This document shows positions 1 to 8,183 of a DNA stretch of 64,000 nucleotides, piece by piece. Under the pieces are notes generated by a model. The model was given only the letters and a program-made list of their open reading frames with translations. It had not been told where the DNA came from and searched no databases. This DNA is from CALAED01 sp035765195 (GTDB lineage: Bacteria; Actinomycetota; Actinomycetes; Streptosporangiales; Streptosporangiaceae), in NCBI GenBank assembly GCA_035765195.1, contig DASTYC010000038.1, positions 310,001 to 374,000 of the forward strand, given 5' to 3'. Every line of letters begins with the position of its first letter. The first letter of the stretch is position 1. The translations under genes and the position numbers were made by a program.

Positions 1-899
1 AGCAGGGAGCCAAGGCCGCGCTTGATCACACGCTCGGTGTCCTCCCGGTACTTCAGCACCGCGCCGAGGGTGACCGCCGCCGTCTCGGGATCGAGGTCGC
101 GGGCGCCGAGCGAGACGAGCGCCTCCGTCCAGTCGATGGTCTCCGCCACGCCGGGCGGTTTGAGCAGGTCGCCGTCCAGGAAGTCGGGGGCGCGCAGCCG
201 CTGCGCGGCGTGCGCGACCTGCTGGGCCAGCCGCTCGCTCGCGGCCGGCATCCGTCGCTTGATGATCGCGACCTCGCGGTCGAACGACGGGTGCTCCAGC
301 CAGTGGTACAGGCACCGTCGCTTGAGTGCGTCGTGCACCTCGCGGGTGCGGTTGGAGGTGACGATGACGACCGGCGGCTCCTCGGCGTGGATCGTCCCCA
401 GCTCCGGGATGGAGATCGTGAAGTCGCTCAGCACCTCGAGCAGGAACGCCTCGAACTCGTCGTCGGCCCGGTCGACCTCGTCGACGAGCAGCACGCTGGG
501 GCTGGTCTCGAGCGCCCGCAGCAGCGGACGGGCGAGCAGGAAGCGCCGGTCGTACAGCTCGGACTCGATCTTGGCGACGTCGGTGACGCCGGCCGCCTCC
601 GCCGCGCGCAGGTGCAGCAGCTGGCGGGGGAAGTCCCAGTCGTAGAGGGCCTGGGCCGCGTCGAGGCCCTCGTAGCACTGGAGCCGGATCAGGGGCGCGC
701 CCAGCACGTCGGCGAGCGTCATCGCCAGCGACGTCTTGCCGACGCCGGCCTCACCCTCGAGGAACAGCGGTCGCCGCATCCGCAGCGCCAGGAAGCACGC
801 GGTGGCCAGCCCCTCGTCGGGGAGGTATTGATGCCGATCGAGGAGGTCGGCCAGTGCGCCTGGTGTGGCGGGCGTCCCGCTTACGGTGCTTTGCGTCAC
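1..899 (-). CDS. MoxR-family AAA+ ATPase (3' end beyond window)
   Basis: This is a MoxR-type AAA+ ATPase. Such proteins act as chaperone-like ATPases, usually with a von Willebrand factor A partner encoded next to them. The Walker A motif GEAGVGKT is at residues 49-56, Walker B LLVDEVDRAD at about 137-146 and a sensor-1 asparagine in VTSNRTRE at 180-187. I chose the GTG at 899, which gives a short unstructured N-terminus before the ATPase core. The C-terminus runs off the left edge, so 299 codons are visible. It is divergent from the selenium-binding-protein gene across a 202-bp AT-rich gap. The family is certain. The substrate or partner is unknown because the downstream gene is outside the window. 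Confidence 0.9.
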   Translation of the reverse strand, partial: MTQSTVSGTPATPGALADLLDRHQYLPDEGLATACFLALRMRRPLFLEGEAGVGKTSLAMTLADVLGAPLIRLQCYEGLDAAQALYDWDFPRQLLHLRAAEAAGVTDVAKIESELYDRRFLLARPLLRALETSPSVLLVDEVDRADDEFEAFLLEVLSDFTISIPELGTIHAEEPPVVIVTSNRTREVHDALKRRCLYHWLEHPSFDREVAIIKRRMPAASERLAQQVAHAAQRLRAPDFLDGDLLKPPGVAETIDWTEALVSLGARDLDPETAAVTLGAVLKYREDTERVIKRGLGSL

Positions 900-1101
900 G
901 CCAACAGGCTACGTCGGCAGTGGCCGTGGTTGTCGTCATGGCCCATGTCAACTGTTCATCAAGTAGCCCATAACACTTAGGCATTATTTAGGTCGGTTTA
1001 GTAGGAAAATCGTCCTCTTCTGGCCCCGTCACCTGACCCGCGGGCTCTTGCCGCCCCCATGACCCGGGTGTGACGATGCACCCGACCGAGGAGGAGGCCA
1101 C

Positions 1102-2499
1102 ATGGCGCTGTGGAGACCGGATCCGACGTTCTACCCGTCCCCGCGAGACGCGGTCGCCGCCCCTCCCGAGACGCTCGCCTACGTCGCGGCCTTCGACCGA
1201 TCCGCCCGGCGCCCCGACGCGATCACGGTGGTCGACGTCGATCCCGGCTCGGCGTCGTACGGAGGTCTCGTCGGGTGGACCGACCTGCCCAACCTCGGCG
1301 ACGAGCTGCACCACTTCGGGTGGAACGCCTGCAGCAGCGCGCTGTGCCCCGGCGCCCCGCATCCGCACGTGGAGCGGCGCTACCTGATCGTGCCTGGGCT
1401 GCGCTCGTCGCGGATCTATGTGATCGATACCAAGGACGACCCGGTGCGGCCGCGGATCGTCAAGGTGATCGAGGCCGACGAACTGGCGCACCGCGCCGGT
1501 TACTCGCGGCCGCACACGGTGCACTGCGGGCCCGAGGGGCTGTACGTCTCCGCGCTCGGCGGCGGGAACGGCGCCGACGGTCCCGGCGGGATCGCGCTGC
1601 TCGACCACACCTCGTTCGAGGTGCTCGGCCGCTGGGAGGTCGACCGCGGGCCGCAGTACCTCGCCTACGACGCCTGGTGGCACATCGCCCACGACGTGCT
1701 CGTGACGTCCGAGTGGGGCACGCCGTCGATGGTCGAGAACGGCGTGGTCGGCGAGTTGCTGCTCGGCCGCAAGTACGGCCACGCGTTGCACTTTTGGGAC
1801 CTGCGCAAGCGTAGGCACCTGCAGACCGTCGACCTCGGCGACGAGCACCAGATGGCGCTGGAGCTGCGCCCGGCCCACGACCCGACCAAGCAGTACGGCT
1901 TCGTCGGGGTGGTGGTGAGCGTGGAGGACCTGTCCGCGTCGATCTGGGTCTGGCACCGCGACGGATCCGCCTGGACCGCCACGAAGGTCATCACCATCCC
2001 CGCCGAGCCCGCGGACCCCGCGCGGCTGCCGCCCGTGATCGAGCCGTTCGGGGCCGTACCGCCGCTGGTCACCGACATCGATCTGTCGGTCGACGACAAG
2101 TACCTCTACGTCTCGTGCTGGGGCACCGGCGAGCTCAAGCGCTACGACGTGACCGACCCGTTCCATCCCGTCGAGGCCGGCTCGGTGCGGATCGGCGGCA
2201 TCGTCGCGCGCGCCGCCCACCCGGCCGAGCCGTCGCTGCCGCTGGCCGGCGGCCCGCAGATGGTCGAGGTGAGCCGCGACGGCAGGCGCGTGTACGTGAC
2301 GAACTCGCTGTACGGCGCGTGGGACGACCAGTTCTACCCCGACGGCGTCGGCGCCTGGATGGCCAAGCTGGACTCGGGCGACGACTTCACCTTCGACGAG
2401 CGATTCTTCCCGCACGGCGACGACTTCCGCGGCCTGCGCCCGCACCAGGTCCGGTTGCAGGGCGGCGACGCCTCCTCCGACTCCTACTGCTACCCCTGA
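1102..2499 (+). CDS. Selenium-binding protein (SBP56) / methanethiol oxidase family
   Basis: The 465-residue protein matches the SBP56/MTO family over full length. Characterised members oxidise methanethiol to formaldehyde, hydrogen sulfide and hydrogen peroxide, and human SELENBP1 binds selenium. The family signature around HHFGWNACSS (residues 70-79) is present with Cys77 and Cys82. His-rich signatures HTVHCGPEG, DEHQ and the C-terminal LRPHQVRLQGG are also present, and the chain ends in the typical SYCYP. There is no signal peptide, so it is probably cytoplasmic. A strong GAGGAGGAGG ribosome site lies 5-6 nt before the ATG. A small membrane protein gene follows 34 bp downstream and is probably co-transcribed. 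The family is confident; the activity here is inferred. Confidence 0.93.
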   Translation: MALWRPDPTFYPSPRDAVAAPPETLAYVAAFDRSARRPDAITVVDVDPGSASYGGLVGWTDLPNLGDELHHFGWNACSSALCPGAPHPHVERRYLIVPGLRSSRIYVIDTKDDPVRPRIVKVIEADELAHRAGYSRPHTVHCGPEGLYVSALGGGNGADGPGGIALLDHTSFEVLGRWEVDRGPQYLAYDAWWHIAHDVLVTSEWGTPSMVENGVVGELLLGRKYGHALHFWDLRKRRHLQTVDLGDEHQMALELRPAHDPTKQYGFVGVVVSVEDLSASIWVWHRDGSAWTATKVITIPAEPADPARLPPVIEPFGAVPPLVTDIDLSVDDKYLYVSCWGTGELKRYDVTDPFHPVEAGSVRIGGIVARAAHPAEPSLPLAGGPQMVEVSRDGRRVYVTNSLYGAWDDQFYPDGVGAWMAKLDSGDDFTFDERFFPHGDDFRGLRPHQVRLQGGDASSDSYCYP

Positions 2500-2533
2500 T
2501 GCCGGCCGGAGACGTTCGGATCGGCCGGGCGGG

Positions 2534-3175
2534 ATGAGCAACGGCTCGCTCGCCGCGCTGCTCGCGCTCGGCGCCTTCCACGGGCTCAACCCCGGGATGG
2601 GCTGGCTGTTCGCCGTGGCCCGCGGCCTGCAAGAGCGCAGCCGCGCGCTCGTGCTGCGGGCGCTGCCCGCGATCGCCGCGGGCCACGCCGCGTCGGTCGG
2701 CGCGATAGCGATCTTGGTGACGCTCACCCAGTCGGTCGTCGCGACCCAGGCGGTGGCGATCGGCGGCGGCGTGCTGGTGACCGGATTCGGGCTGTGGCGG
2801 CTGCTGTCTCGCCGGCATTTCCGGTGGGTGGGCATGCGGCTGTCGCTGTGGCAGTTGTCCTGCTGGTCGTTCTTGATGTCCTCGATCCACGGCGCGGGCC
2901 TGATGCTGCTGCCGCTCCTCGCCACCCGCGCCGCGGCGGCGGATCCGGCGCACGATCACGGGCTGTCCTCCGGTCCCGGCAGCGCGGTCAGCACGGGGAT
3001 CTTCGTGACCGCCGTTCACACGCTCGCCATGTTCGCGGTCGCCGGCGTGATCGCGATCATGGTGTACGAGGTGGTGGGCGTGGCGGTGCTGCGCCGGGCG
3101 TGGTTCAACCTCGACCGGCTGTGGGCGGTGGCCCTGATCGGCGCCGGCGCCGCCACCCTCATCACCACCGCCTGA
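2534..3175 (+). CDS. Small polytopic membrane protein, partner of the SBP56 gene
   Basis: I cannot name a family with confidence. The 213-residue protein is mostly hydrophobic, with about five or six membrane segments. The first segment carries the motif FHGLNPGMGW (about residues 15-24). An H-x-x-x-P-G pattern there recalls metal and small-molecule exporters of the NicO/TauE kind. A His-containing loop AHDHG follows residue 135. It starts 34 bp after the selenium-binding-protein stop on the same strand, which suggests a functional pair, possibly handling a sulfur, selenium or metal species linked to the oxidase. That role is inference from position only. Confidence 0.75.
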   Translation: MSNGSLAALLALGAFHGLNPGMGWLFAVARGLQERSRALVLRALPAIAAGHAASVGAIAILVTLTQSVVATQAVAIGGGVLVTGFGLWRLLSRRHFRWVGMRLSLWQLSCWSFLMSSIHGAGLMLLPLLATRAAAADPAHDHGLSSGPGSAVSTGIFVTAVHTLAMFAVAGVIAIMVYEVVGVAVLRRAWFNLDRLWAVALIGAGAATLITTA

Positions 3176-3180
3176 GCGGC

Positions 3181-3639
3181 TCAGCCGCCCGGATCGGCCG
3201 CCTCGCCCCGTTCGCGCAGCAGCGCGCGCAGCTCGGCCAGCGCCCGCCGGGCCCGCTCGCCGTCGGAGCGCTGGATGCCCATCGCGCTCACCGTCGACCC
3301 GTCGGACAGATCGAGGGTCGGCCACGGCTCGCCCTCTCCCATGGAGACGCCCAGCACCTCGGCCCAGGCCAGCCGTCGCGTGCGCAGGGGGTTGACGAGC
3401 GTGAGGCCGGCGGCGTCCGCGCTGACCCGGCAGCGGGCGAGCAGGTACAGCACGCCCGCGATCACCAGCCCGAACAGCACGAGCCCGGCCCGGTCGGCCA
3501 CGGTGAAGGGCGGCGCGACGGTGACGGCCAGGGTGACCATGGTGATCACGATCGCCGTGGCCAGCACGGCCGCCATCCGCCGGCTGCGGTGCGGTCGCCA
3601 CGTGACCGGCAACGACACCCCCGACGCCGACTCAGTCAA
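3181..3639 (-). CDS. PH-domain-containing membrane protein next to hisG
   Basis: This 152-residue protein has two adjacent hydrophobic segments (about residues 24-45 and 53-69). A bacterial PH-like domain follows, with the usual pattern of a hydrophobic strand, LTLVNPLRTRRLAW and EVLGVSMGEGEPW (about 80-110). Such proteins commonly sit directly downstream of hisG in actinobacteria, but their function is not established. The start overlaps the last 8 bp of hisG, so the two are translationally coupled. It is convergent with the membrane protein gene ending at 3175, with only 5 bp between the stops. Confidence 0.8.
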   Translation of the reverse strand: MTESASGVSLPVTWRPHRSRRMAAVLATAIVITMVTLAVTVAPPFTVADRAGLVLFGLVIAGVLYLLARCRVSADAAGLTLVNPLRTRRLAWAEVLGVSMGEGEPWPTLDLSDGSTVSAMGIQRSDGERARRALAELRALLRERGEAADPGG

Positions 3640-4507
3640 CGATCTTGGAGATGGGGATCTCCAGGATGTCGCGGGCCCCGGCGGCCTTGAGCGCGGGGAT
3701 CAGGGTGTTGACGCCGCGCTTGGCGACCACGCTCTCCACCGCGTGCATCTCGCCGCCCGCCAGCGGGGTGACGGTCGGCGCCGACAGGGCCGGCATGATG
3801 TCGAGCACGGCGGCCAGCTCGGTGTCGGTGACGTTGAGCTTGAGCAGCACGTTGCCGCGGGCCCGGATGGCCCCGCGCAGCAGCAGCGCGATGTCCTCCA
3901 TCGCGGCGCGCTTGTCGTCGTCCTCGTGCGCCGCGCGGTTGGCGACCAGCTCGGTGTAGCTCGTCAGCAAGGTGGCGAGGATGCGCAGGCCGTTCTTGCG
4001 CAGCGACGAGCCGGTCTCGGTCAGGTCGACGATCGCGTCGACGATGTCGGGCACCTTGGCCTCCGTGGCGCCGTAGGAGGGCACCACCTTGGCCTTGACC
4101 CCGTGCGTGTCGAGGAACCGCCGGGTGAGCGCGGGGAACTCGGTGGAGATCCGCACGTTCTCCGGCAGGTCGGCGACCGCCTGCCAGGGCGCGTCGTTGG
4201 GCACCGCGAGGATCACCCGGACGGGGTTGGCGGTCGCCTTGGAGTACTTCAGCTCACCGAGGCTGACGACATCGGAGTCGGTCTCGGCGATCCAGTCGCG
4301 ACCGGTGATGCCGAGGTCGAACAGCCCCTGCTCGATGTAGGTCGGAATCTCCTGGGGCCGCAGCACGCGCACCCGGTCGATGCGCGGATCGTCGATCGAG
4401 GCGCGGTAGTCGCGGTCCGACGCGCGCCGCACCGTCAGGTCGGCGGCGTCGAACAGCTCCATCGTCGCCTTTTCCAAGGACCCCTTGGGCAGGACGAGAG
4501 ACAGCAC
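3632..4507 (-). CDS. hisG: ATP phosphoribosyltransferase, HisG
   Basis: HisG catalyses the first step of histidine synthesis, joining ATP and PRPP to give phosphoribosyl-ATP. It is the feedback-inhibited enzyme of the pathway. The 291-residue length is that of the long, HisZ-independent form with a C-terminal ACT-like regulatory domain (about residues 215-291). The N-terminus MLSLVLPKGSLE and the segment YGATEAKVPDIVDAIVDLTETG are characteristic. It lies downstream of ribH, but the 122-bp gap is too short for hisE, which usually occupies this position in actinobacteria. A PH-domain gene overlaps its 3' end. Confidence 0.97.
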   Translation of the reverse strand: MLSLVLPKGSLEKATMELFDAADLTVRRASDRDYRASIDDPRIDRVRVLRPQEIPTYIEQGLFDLGITGRDWIAETDSDVVSLGELKYSKATANPVRVILAVPNDAPWQAVADLPENVRISTEFPALTRRFLDTHGVKAKVVPSYGATEAKVPDIVDAIVDLTETGSSLRKNGLRILATLLTSYTELVANRAAHEDDDKRAAMEDIALLLRGAIRARGNVLLKLNVTDTELAAVLDIMPALSAPTVTPLAGGEMHAVESVVAKRGVNTLIPALKAAGARDILEIPISKIVD

Positions 4508-4567
4508 GGGACAAGCCTTTCATGGTCGGAGGAGCCGGGAACCCGGGAACGCGGGAGCACACATATG

Positions 4568-4597
4568 CACGGATCGGCACGGATCGACACGGATCCG
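4568..4597. repeat. Three tandem 10-bp repeats in the ribH-hisG gap
   Basis: Three imperfect 10-bp units, CACGGATCGG, CACGGATCGA and CACGGATCCG, lie end to end. They sit within the 122-bp gap where hisE would normally be. An ACATATG motif flanks each side (about 4561 and 4632). No function is evident. Confidence 0.8.
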
Positions 4598-4629
4598 CGC
4601 GGGTCGCCCGAAGGACGACGCAGCTCCCG

Positions 4630-5136
4630 CTACATATGGTCCGTGATATGCCCGGTGGGACCGTGATGTCGCAGGCCTCGCAGGGTCAGCGCCACATCGA
4701 GCGCGGCCACGGTCGCCTCCCATCCCTTGTCCTCACGGCTGCCGTCCAGACCACATCGGTCGATGGCCTGGTCAAGGTTATCGCACGTCAGCACGCCGTT
4801 ACCCACTGGAGTGCCCTCGTCGAGGGCCACCCGCGTCAATCCGCTGGTCACCGAGTCGCAGACGTAGTCGAAATGCGCCGTCTCGCCGCGGATGACCGCG
4901 CCGAGGCAGACGACCGCGTCGAGGTCGCGGGCGAGCTGCTGCGCCACCACCGGCAGTTCCAGCGATCCCGCGACGCGGACCACCACCGGCTCGGCGACGC
5001 CGCACGCCTTGGCCGCGTCGAGCGCCCGTTCCAGCAGCCGGTCGGTGACCTGCGCGTGCCAGCGCGTGCAGGCGATGCCGAGCGTCAACTCGGCGGCCTC
5101 GACCGTGAATTCGTCAGGACGGCCCGTGCCGCTCAT
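4630..5136 (-). CDS. ribH: 6,7-dimethyl-8-ribityllumazine synthase, RibH
   Basis: RibH condenses 5-amino-6-ribitylaminouracil with 3,4-dihydroxy-2-butanone 4-phosphate to make lumazine, the penultimate step of riboflavin synthesis. The 168-residue length and the core GSLELPVVAQQLA, CLGAVIRGETAHFDYVC and GVLTCDNLDQA fit the family. The catalytic His is in the HFDYV segment. The ATG at 5136 overlaps the ribBA stop by ATGA, so the two are translationally coupled and share the upstream FMN riboswitch transcript. Confidence 0.97.
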   Translation of the reverse strand: MSGTGRPDEFTVEAAELTLGIACTRWHAQVTDRLLERALDAAKACGVAEPVVVRVAGSLELPVVAQQLARDLDAVVCLGAVIRGETAHFDYVCDSVTSGLTRVALDEGTPVGNGVLTCDNLDQAIDRCGLDGSREDKGWEATVAALDVALTLRGLRHHGPTGHITDHM

Positions 5137-6407
5137 GGTTGTGTCCCCCACCCCGTGTCCGCGCCGCTGGATGCGGCCGCTTCGCTCATGCCCGTGACCC
5201 CCTCGATCTCGTGTCCCAGCCGGTCGCGTTTGGCGGCCAGATAGCGCCGGTTGTGCTCGGTGACGACGACCGGGAGCGCCACCCTGCCCAGCACCTCGAT
5301 GCCGAAGCCGGCGAGCCCCCTGAGCTTTTCCGGATTGTTGGTGAGAACCCTGATCGAGGTCACGCCCAGGTCGGTGAGCATCTGCGCCGCGTTGCCGTAC
5401 TCGCGGGCGTCGGCCGGCAGGCCCAGCTCCAGGTTGGCGTCGACCGTGTCGGAGCCGTTGTCCTGCAGGGCGTAGGCGCGCAGCTTGGACAGCAGCCCGA
5501 TGCCGCGCCCCTCGTGGCCGCGCAGATAGACCACGACGCCGCGTCCGGCGCGGGCGATCTCGGCCATCGCGGCGTCCAGCTGGGTGCCGCAGTCGCAGCG
5601 CTCGGAGCCGAGGACGTCTCCGGTCAGGCATTCCGAGTGCGCCCGCACGAGCACGTCGCGGCCCGTGCCGATGTCTCCGTAGACGAGGGCGAGGTGCTCC
5701 CCGCCGTCGATCGCGCTGGCGTAGCCGATCGCGCGCCACATGCCGTACCTGTTGGGCAGCCGGGTCTCGGCGACCCGCCTCACCATCCGCTCGGTGTGCC
5801 GGCGGTACTCCACCAATTGCTCGATCGAGATCAGCTTCAGGTCGTGTTCCTTCGCGAACACCTCCAGCTGCGCCAGCCGCGCCATCGTGCCGTCGTCGTT
5901 GACGATCTCGGCCAGCACGCCGGCCTCGGGCAGCCCGGCGAGCCTCGCCAGGTCCACCGCGGCCTCGGTGTGGCCGCGGCGCTTGAGCACTCCGCCCTCG
6001 TGATAGCGCAACGGGAAGATGTGGCCCGGCCGCACCAGCTCGTACGGCTCGGTCGCCGAATCGCACAGCGTGCGGATGGTGCGTGCCCGGTCGGCGGCCG
6101 ATATGCCGGTGCTGACGCCGTCGCGGGCGTCCACGCTGACCGTGTACGCGGTGCGCATGCGCTCGCGATTCTGCGCGGTCATCAGCGGGATCTGCAGCCG
6201 GTCGAGATCCTCGCCGAGCATCGGCACGCAGATGACGCCGCTGGTGTAGCGGATCGTGAAGGCGAGCAGTTCCGGCGTCGCCTTGCTGGCCGCGAAGATC
6301 AGGTCGCCCTCGTTCTCCCGATCCGCGTCGTCGACCACGACGACGGCCTTGCCGGCCGCGATGTCGGCGATCGCCGCCTCGATGTCGTCGAACACTCCGC
6401 CGGTCAT
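5133..6407 (-). CDS. ribBA: Bifunctional DHBP synthase / GTP cyclohydrolase II, RibBA
   Basis: This 424-residue fusion makes both riboflavin precursors. The N-terminal half (about 1-205) is 3,4-dihydroxy-2-butanone 4-phosphate synthase, with the acidic metal-binding DDADRENEGD near residues 26-35. The C-terminal half is GTP cyclohydrolase II, with the zinc ligands in SECLTGDVLGSERCDCG and the RGHEGRGIGLL loop. It follows ribE after a 103-bp gap and overlaps ribH by four bases. Expression is probably controlled by the FMN riboswitch upstream of ribE. No ribD is present in this cluster. Confidence 0.97.
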   Translation of the reverse strand: MTGGVFDDIEAAIADIAAGKAVVVVDDADRENEGDLIFAASKATPELLAFTIRYTSGVICVPMLGEDLDRLQIPLMTAQNRERMRTAYTVSVDARDGVSTGISAADRARTIRTLCDSATEPYELVRPGHIFPLRYHEGGVLKRRGHTEAAVDLARLAGLPEAGVLAEIVNDDGTMARLAQLEVFAKEHDLKLISIEQLVEYRRHTERMVRRVAETRLPNRYGMWRAIGYASAIDGGEHLALVYGDIGTGRDVLVRAHSECLTGDVLGSERCDCGTQLDAAMAEIARAGRGVVVYLRGHEGRGIGLLSKLRAYALQDNGSDTVDANLELGLPADAREYGNAAQMLTDLGVTSIRVLTNNPEKLRGLAGFGIEVLGRVALPVVVTEHNRRYLAAKRDRLGHEIEGVTGMSEAAASSGADTGWGTQP

Positions 6408-6510
6408 ACCGTCACCGCCTCAACCTGGGCTTCCCAACACAACAAACACTCCGTCCCCGGCGCCGGGAGGCACCGCCCCGGCCTGACCGCGAGCCCGGCG
6501 TCCGGCGGCC

Positions 6511-7116
6511 TCATCCGGGCTCCCCCGCCCGTGCCTCGAGAAACCGCTCGACGTACTTGGCCATGACGTCGACCTCGATGTTCACCGTGTCGCCCGGCTG
6601 TTTGGTCCCGAACACGGTGCGCTCGAGCGTGGTCGGGATGAGCGCCACCGTGAACCGGTCCGGGCCGGCGTCGACGACGGTGAGGCTGGTGCCGTCGACC
6701 GCGATCGAGCCCTTCGCCACGACATACCGGCTCAGCTCCGCCGGCAGCGCGATCGTCACCACGTCCCAGCGTTCCCCCGGCTCGCGGGACACGATCGTGC
6801 CCACCCCGTCGACGTGGCCCTGCACCACGTGGCCGCCGAGCCGGTCGATCGGCCGCACCGGGCGCTCGAGGTTGACCGGCGAGCCGCGCCGCAGCGCGCC
6901 GAGGCCGGAGCGCCGCAGGGTCTCTTGGACGACGTCGGCGCGGAACGCGTCATCCTTGACGTCCGTCACCGTCAGGCAGACCCCGTTGACCGCGATGGAC
7001 GCGCCGGGTACGGCGTCCTGGGTGACGAGCGGGCCGCGGACCGTGAGCCGCGCGGCATCGCCGTCAGGCTCGATCTCGATGATCTCGCCGAGCTCCTCGA
7101 CGATACCGGTGAACAT
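6511..7116 (-). CDS. ribE: Riboflavin synthase alpha chain, RibE
   Basis: This enzyme dismutates two molecules of 6,7-dimethyl-8-ribityllumazine to riboflavin. The N-terminus MFTGIVEELGEI is the family signature and fixes the ATG at 7116, although an open frame continues upstream. The length is 201 residues, with the expected two similar lumazine-binding barrels: GVCLTV and VNLERP in the first, VDGTSLTVV in the second. It is the first gene after the FMN riboswitch. Confidence 0.96.
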   Translation of the reverse strand: MFTGIVEELGEIIEIEPDGDAARLTVRGPLVTQDAVPGASIAVNGVCLTVTDVKDDAFRADVVQETLRRSGLGALRRGSPVNLERPVRPIDRLGGHVVQGHVDGVGTIVSREPGERWDVVTIALPAELSRYVVAKGSIAVDGTSLTVVDAGPDRFTVALIPTTLERTVFGTKQPGDTVNIEVDVMAKYVERFLEARAGEPG

Positions 7117-7212
7117 CTCCCGGGCCCTCCCGACGGTCGACGACCACGTGTCGGGTGCTCCGGGGGCTACGTGCGAGCCAACGCTCCTACGCTCACGCAA
7201 AAGCTCATCGCG

Positions 7213-7338
7213 CGCTGCCTCCCATCCGGACTTTTACCGTCGGTCCCGGAATTTCACCGAGTCAACCGGCCGATGGTTGCGGCCGGGTCGCGGACTGTCA
7301 CCGCCGGTTCGGAGTTTCACCGACCCCGGAGCACGCGT
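7213..7338 (-). promoter_or_regulatory. FMN riboswitch (RFN element) controlling ribE-ribBA-ribH
   Basis: Read on the minus strand, this segment carries the conserved RFN blocks in order: GGGGTCGGTGAAACTCC, ACCGGCGGTGACAGTCC, a variable arm, GGTGAAATTCCGGGACCG, ACGGTAAAAGTCCGGATGG and GAGG. These match the six-helix FMN-binding aptamer closely. It lies about 100 nt upstream of ribE in the correct orientation. By analogy with known examples, FMN binding should reduce expression of the riboflavin genes. Whether it acts on transcription or translation is not clear from the sequence. Confidence 0.95.
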
Positions 7339-7430
7339 TTCACTGCTTCCGTCCCCTAGTGTGCCACGTCCGGCGTGAGTTGCCTCGTGTGAGGCCGACC
7401 ACCGCACGATGGCGGATGGCCCCCCTCGGG

Positions 7431-8102
7431 TCAGCCCTGGTCCGGCGGGGTGGCCGCCGTGGCCCTGGCCCGCAGGTCTCGGACGGCCCGCGCCGGGTCG
7501 TCGGCCGAGTAGACGGCGTTGCCCGCCACGAACACGTCGGCGCCCGCCTCGGCGCAGCGTTCGATGGTCTCGGCATCGACGCCGCCGTCCACCTGCAGCC
7601 AGATCTGCCGCCCCTTGATCAGCCGCCTGGCCCGCCGCAGCTTCGGCAACACCACGTCGAGAAACCGCTGCCCGCCGAACCCCGGCTCGACCGTCATCAG
7701 CAGCAGCATGTCGATCTCGCCGAGCAGGTCTTCGTACGGCTCCACCGGGGTGGCCGGGTTGAGGGCCAGGCCGGCCCGCGCCCCCGCCGTCCGGATCGTG
7801 CGCAGCGTCCGGATCGGCGCCTTGGCCGCCTCCGCGTGGATGGTGACGTTGCCGGCGCCGGCCTCGGCGTACTCCGGCGCCCACCGATCCGGATCTTCGA
7901 TCATGAGGTGGCAGTCGAGCGGCAGCGCGCTGTGCTTGAGCAGCGCCCGCACCACCGGGAGCCCGATCGTCAGGTTGGGCACGAAGTGGTTGTCCATCAC
8001 GTCGACGTGCACCCAGTCGGCGACGGCGGCGACGGCCGCCACGTCGTCGGCGAGCCGGGCGTAGTCGGCGGACAGGATGCTGGGCGAGATCTGTACGGCC
8101 AT
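7431..8102 (-). CDS. rpe: Ribulose-phosphate 3-epimerase
   Basis: Rpe interconverts ribulose 5-phosphate and xylulose 5-phosphate in the pentose phosphate pathway. Ribulose 5-phosphate is also the RibB substrate, which may explain its place upstream of the riboflavin genes. The 223-residue TIM barrel has the usual motifs ISPSILSADYARL (residues 5-17), WVHVDVMDNHFVPN with the metal-binding His and Asp, CHLMIED, MTVEPGFGGQ and VDGGV. It is on the same strand as ribE but separated by the riboswitch leader. Confidence 0.97.
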   Translation of the reverse strand: MAVQISPSILSADYARLADDVAAVAAVADWVHVDVMDNHFVPNLTIGLPVVRALLKHSALPLDCHLMIEDPDRWAPEYAEAGAGNVTIHAEAAKAPIRTLRTIRTAGARAGLALNPATPVEPYEDLLGEIDMLLLMTVEPGFGGQRFLDVVLPKLRRARRLIKGRQIWLQVDGGVDAETIERCAEAGADVFVAGNAVYSADDPARAVRDLRARATAATPPDQG

Positions 8103-8183
8103 GGTGTGTCGAGTCTAGAAGTGCCGGGACGCGCTCGTACGCGAGTGCCCTGGTATGGGGGTCGGCGTCGGGAGTGCGCCCGG

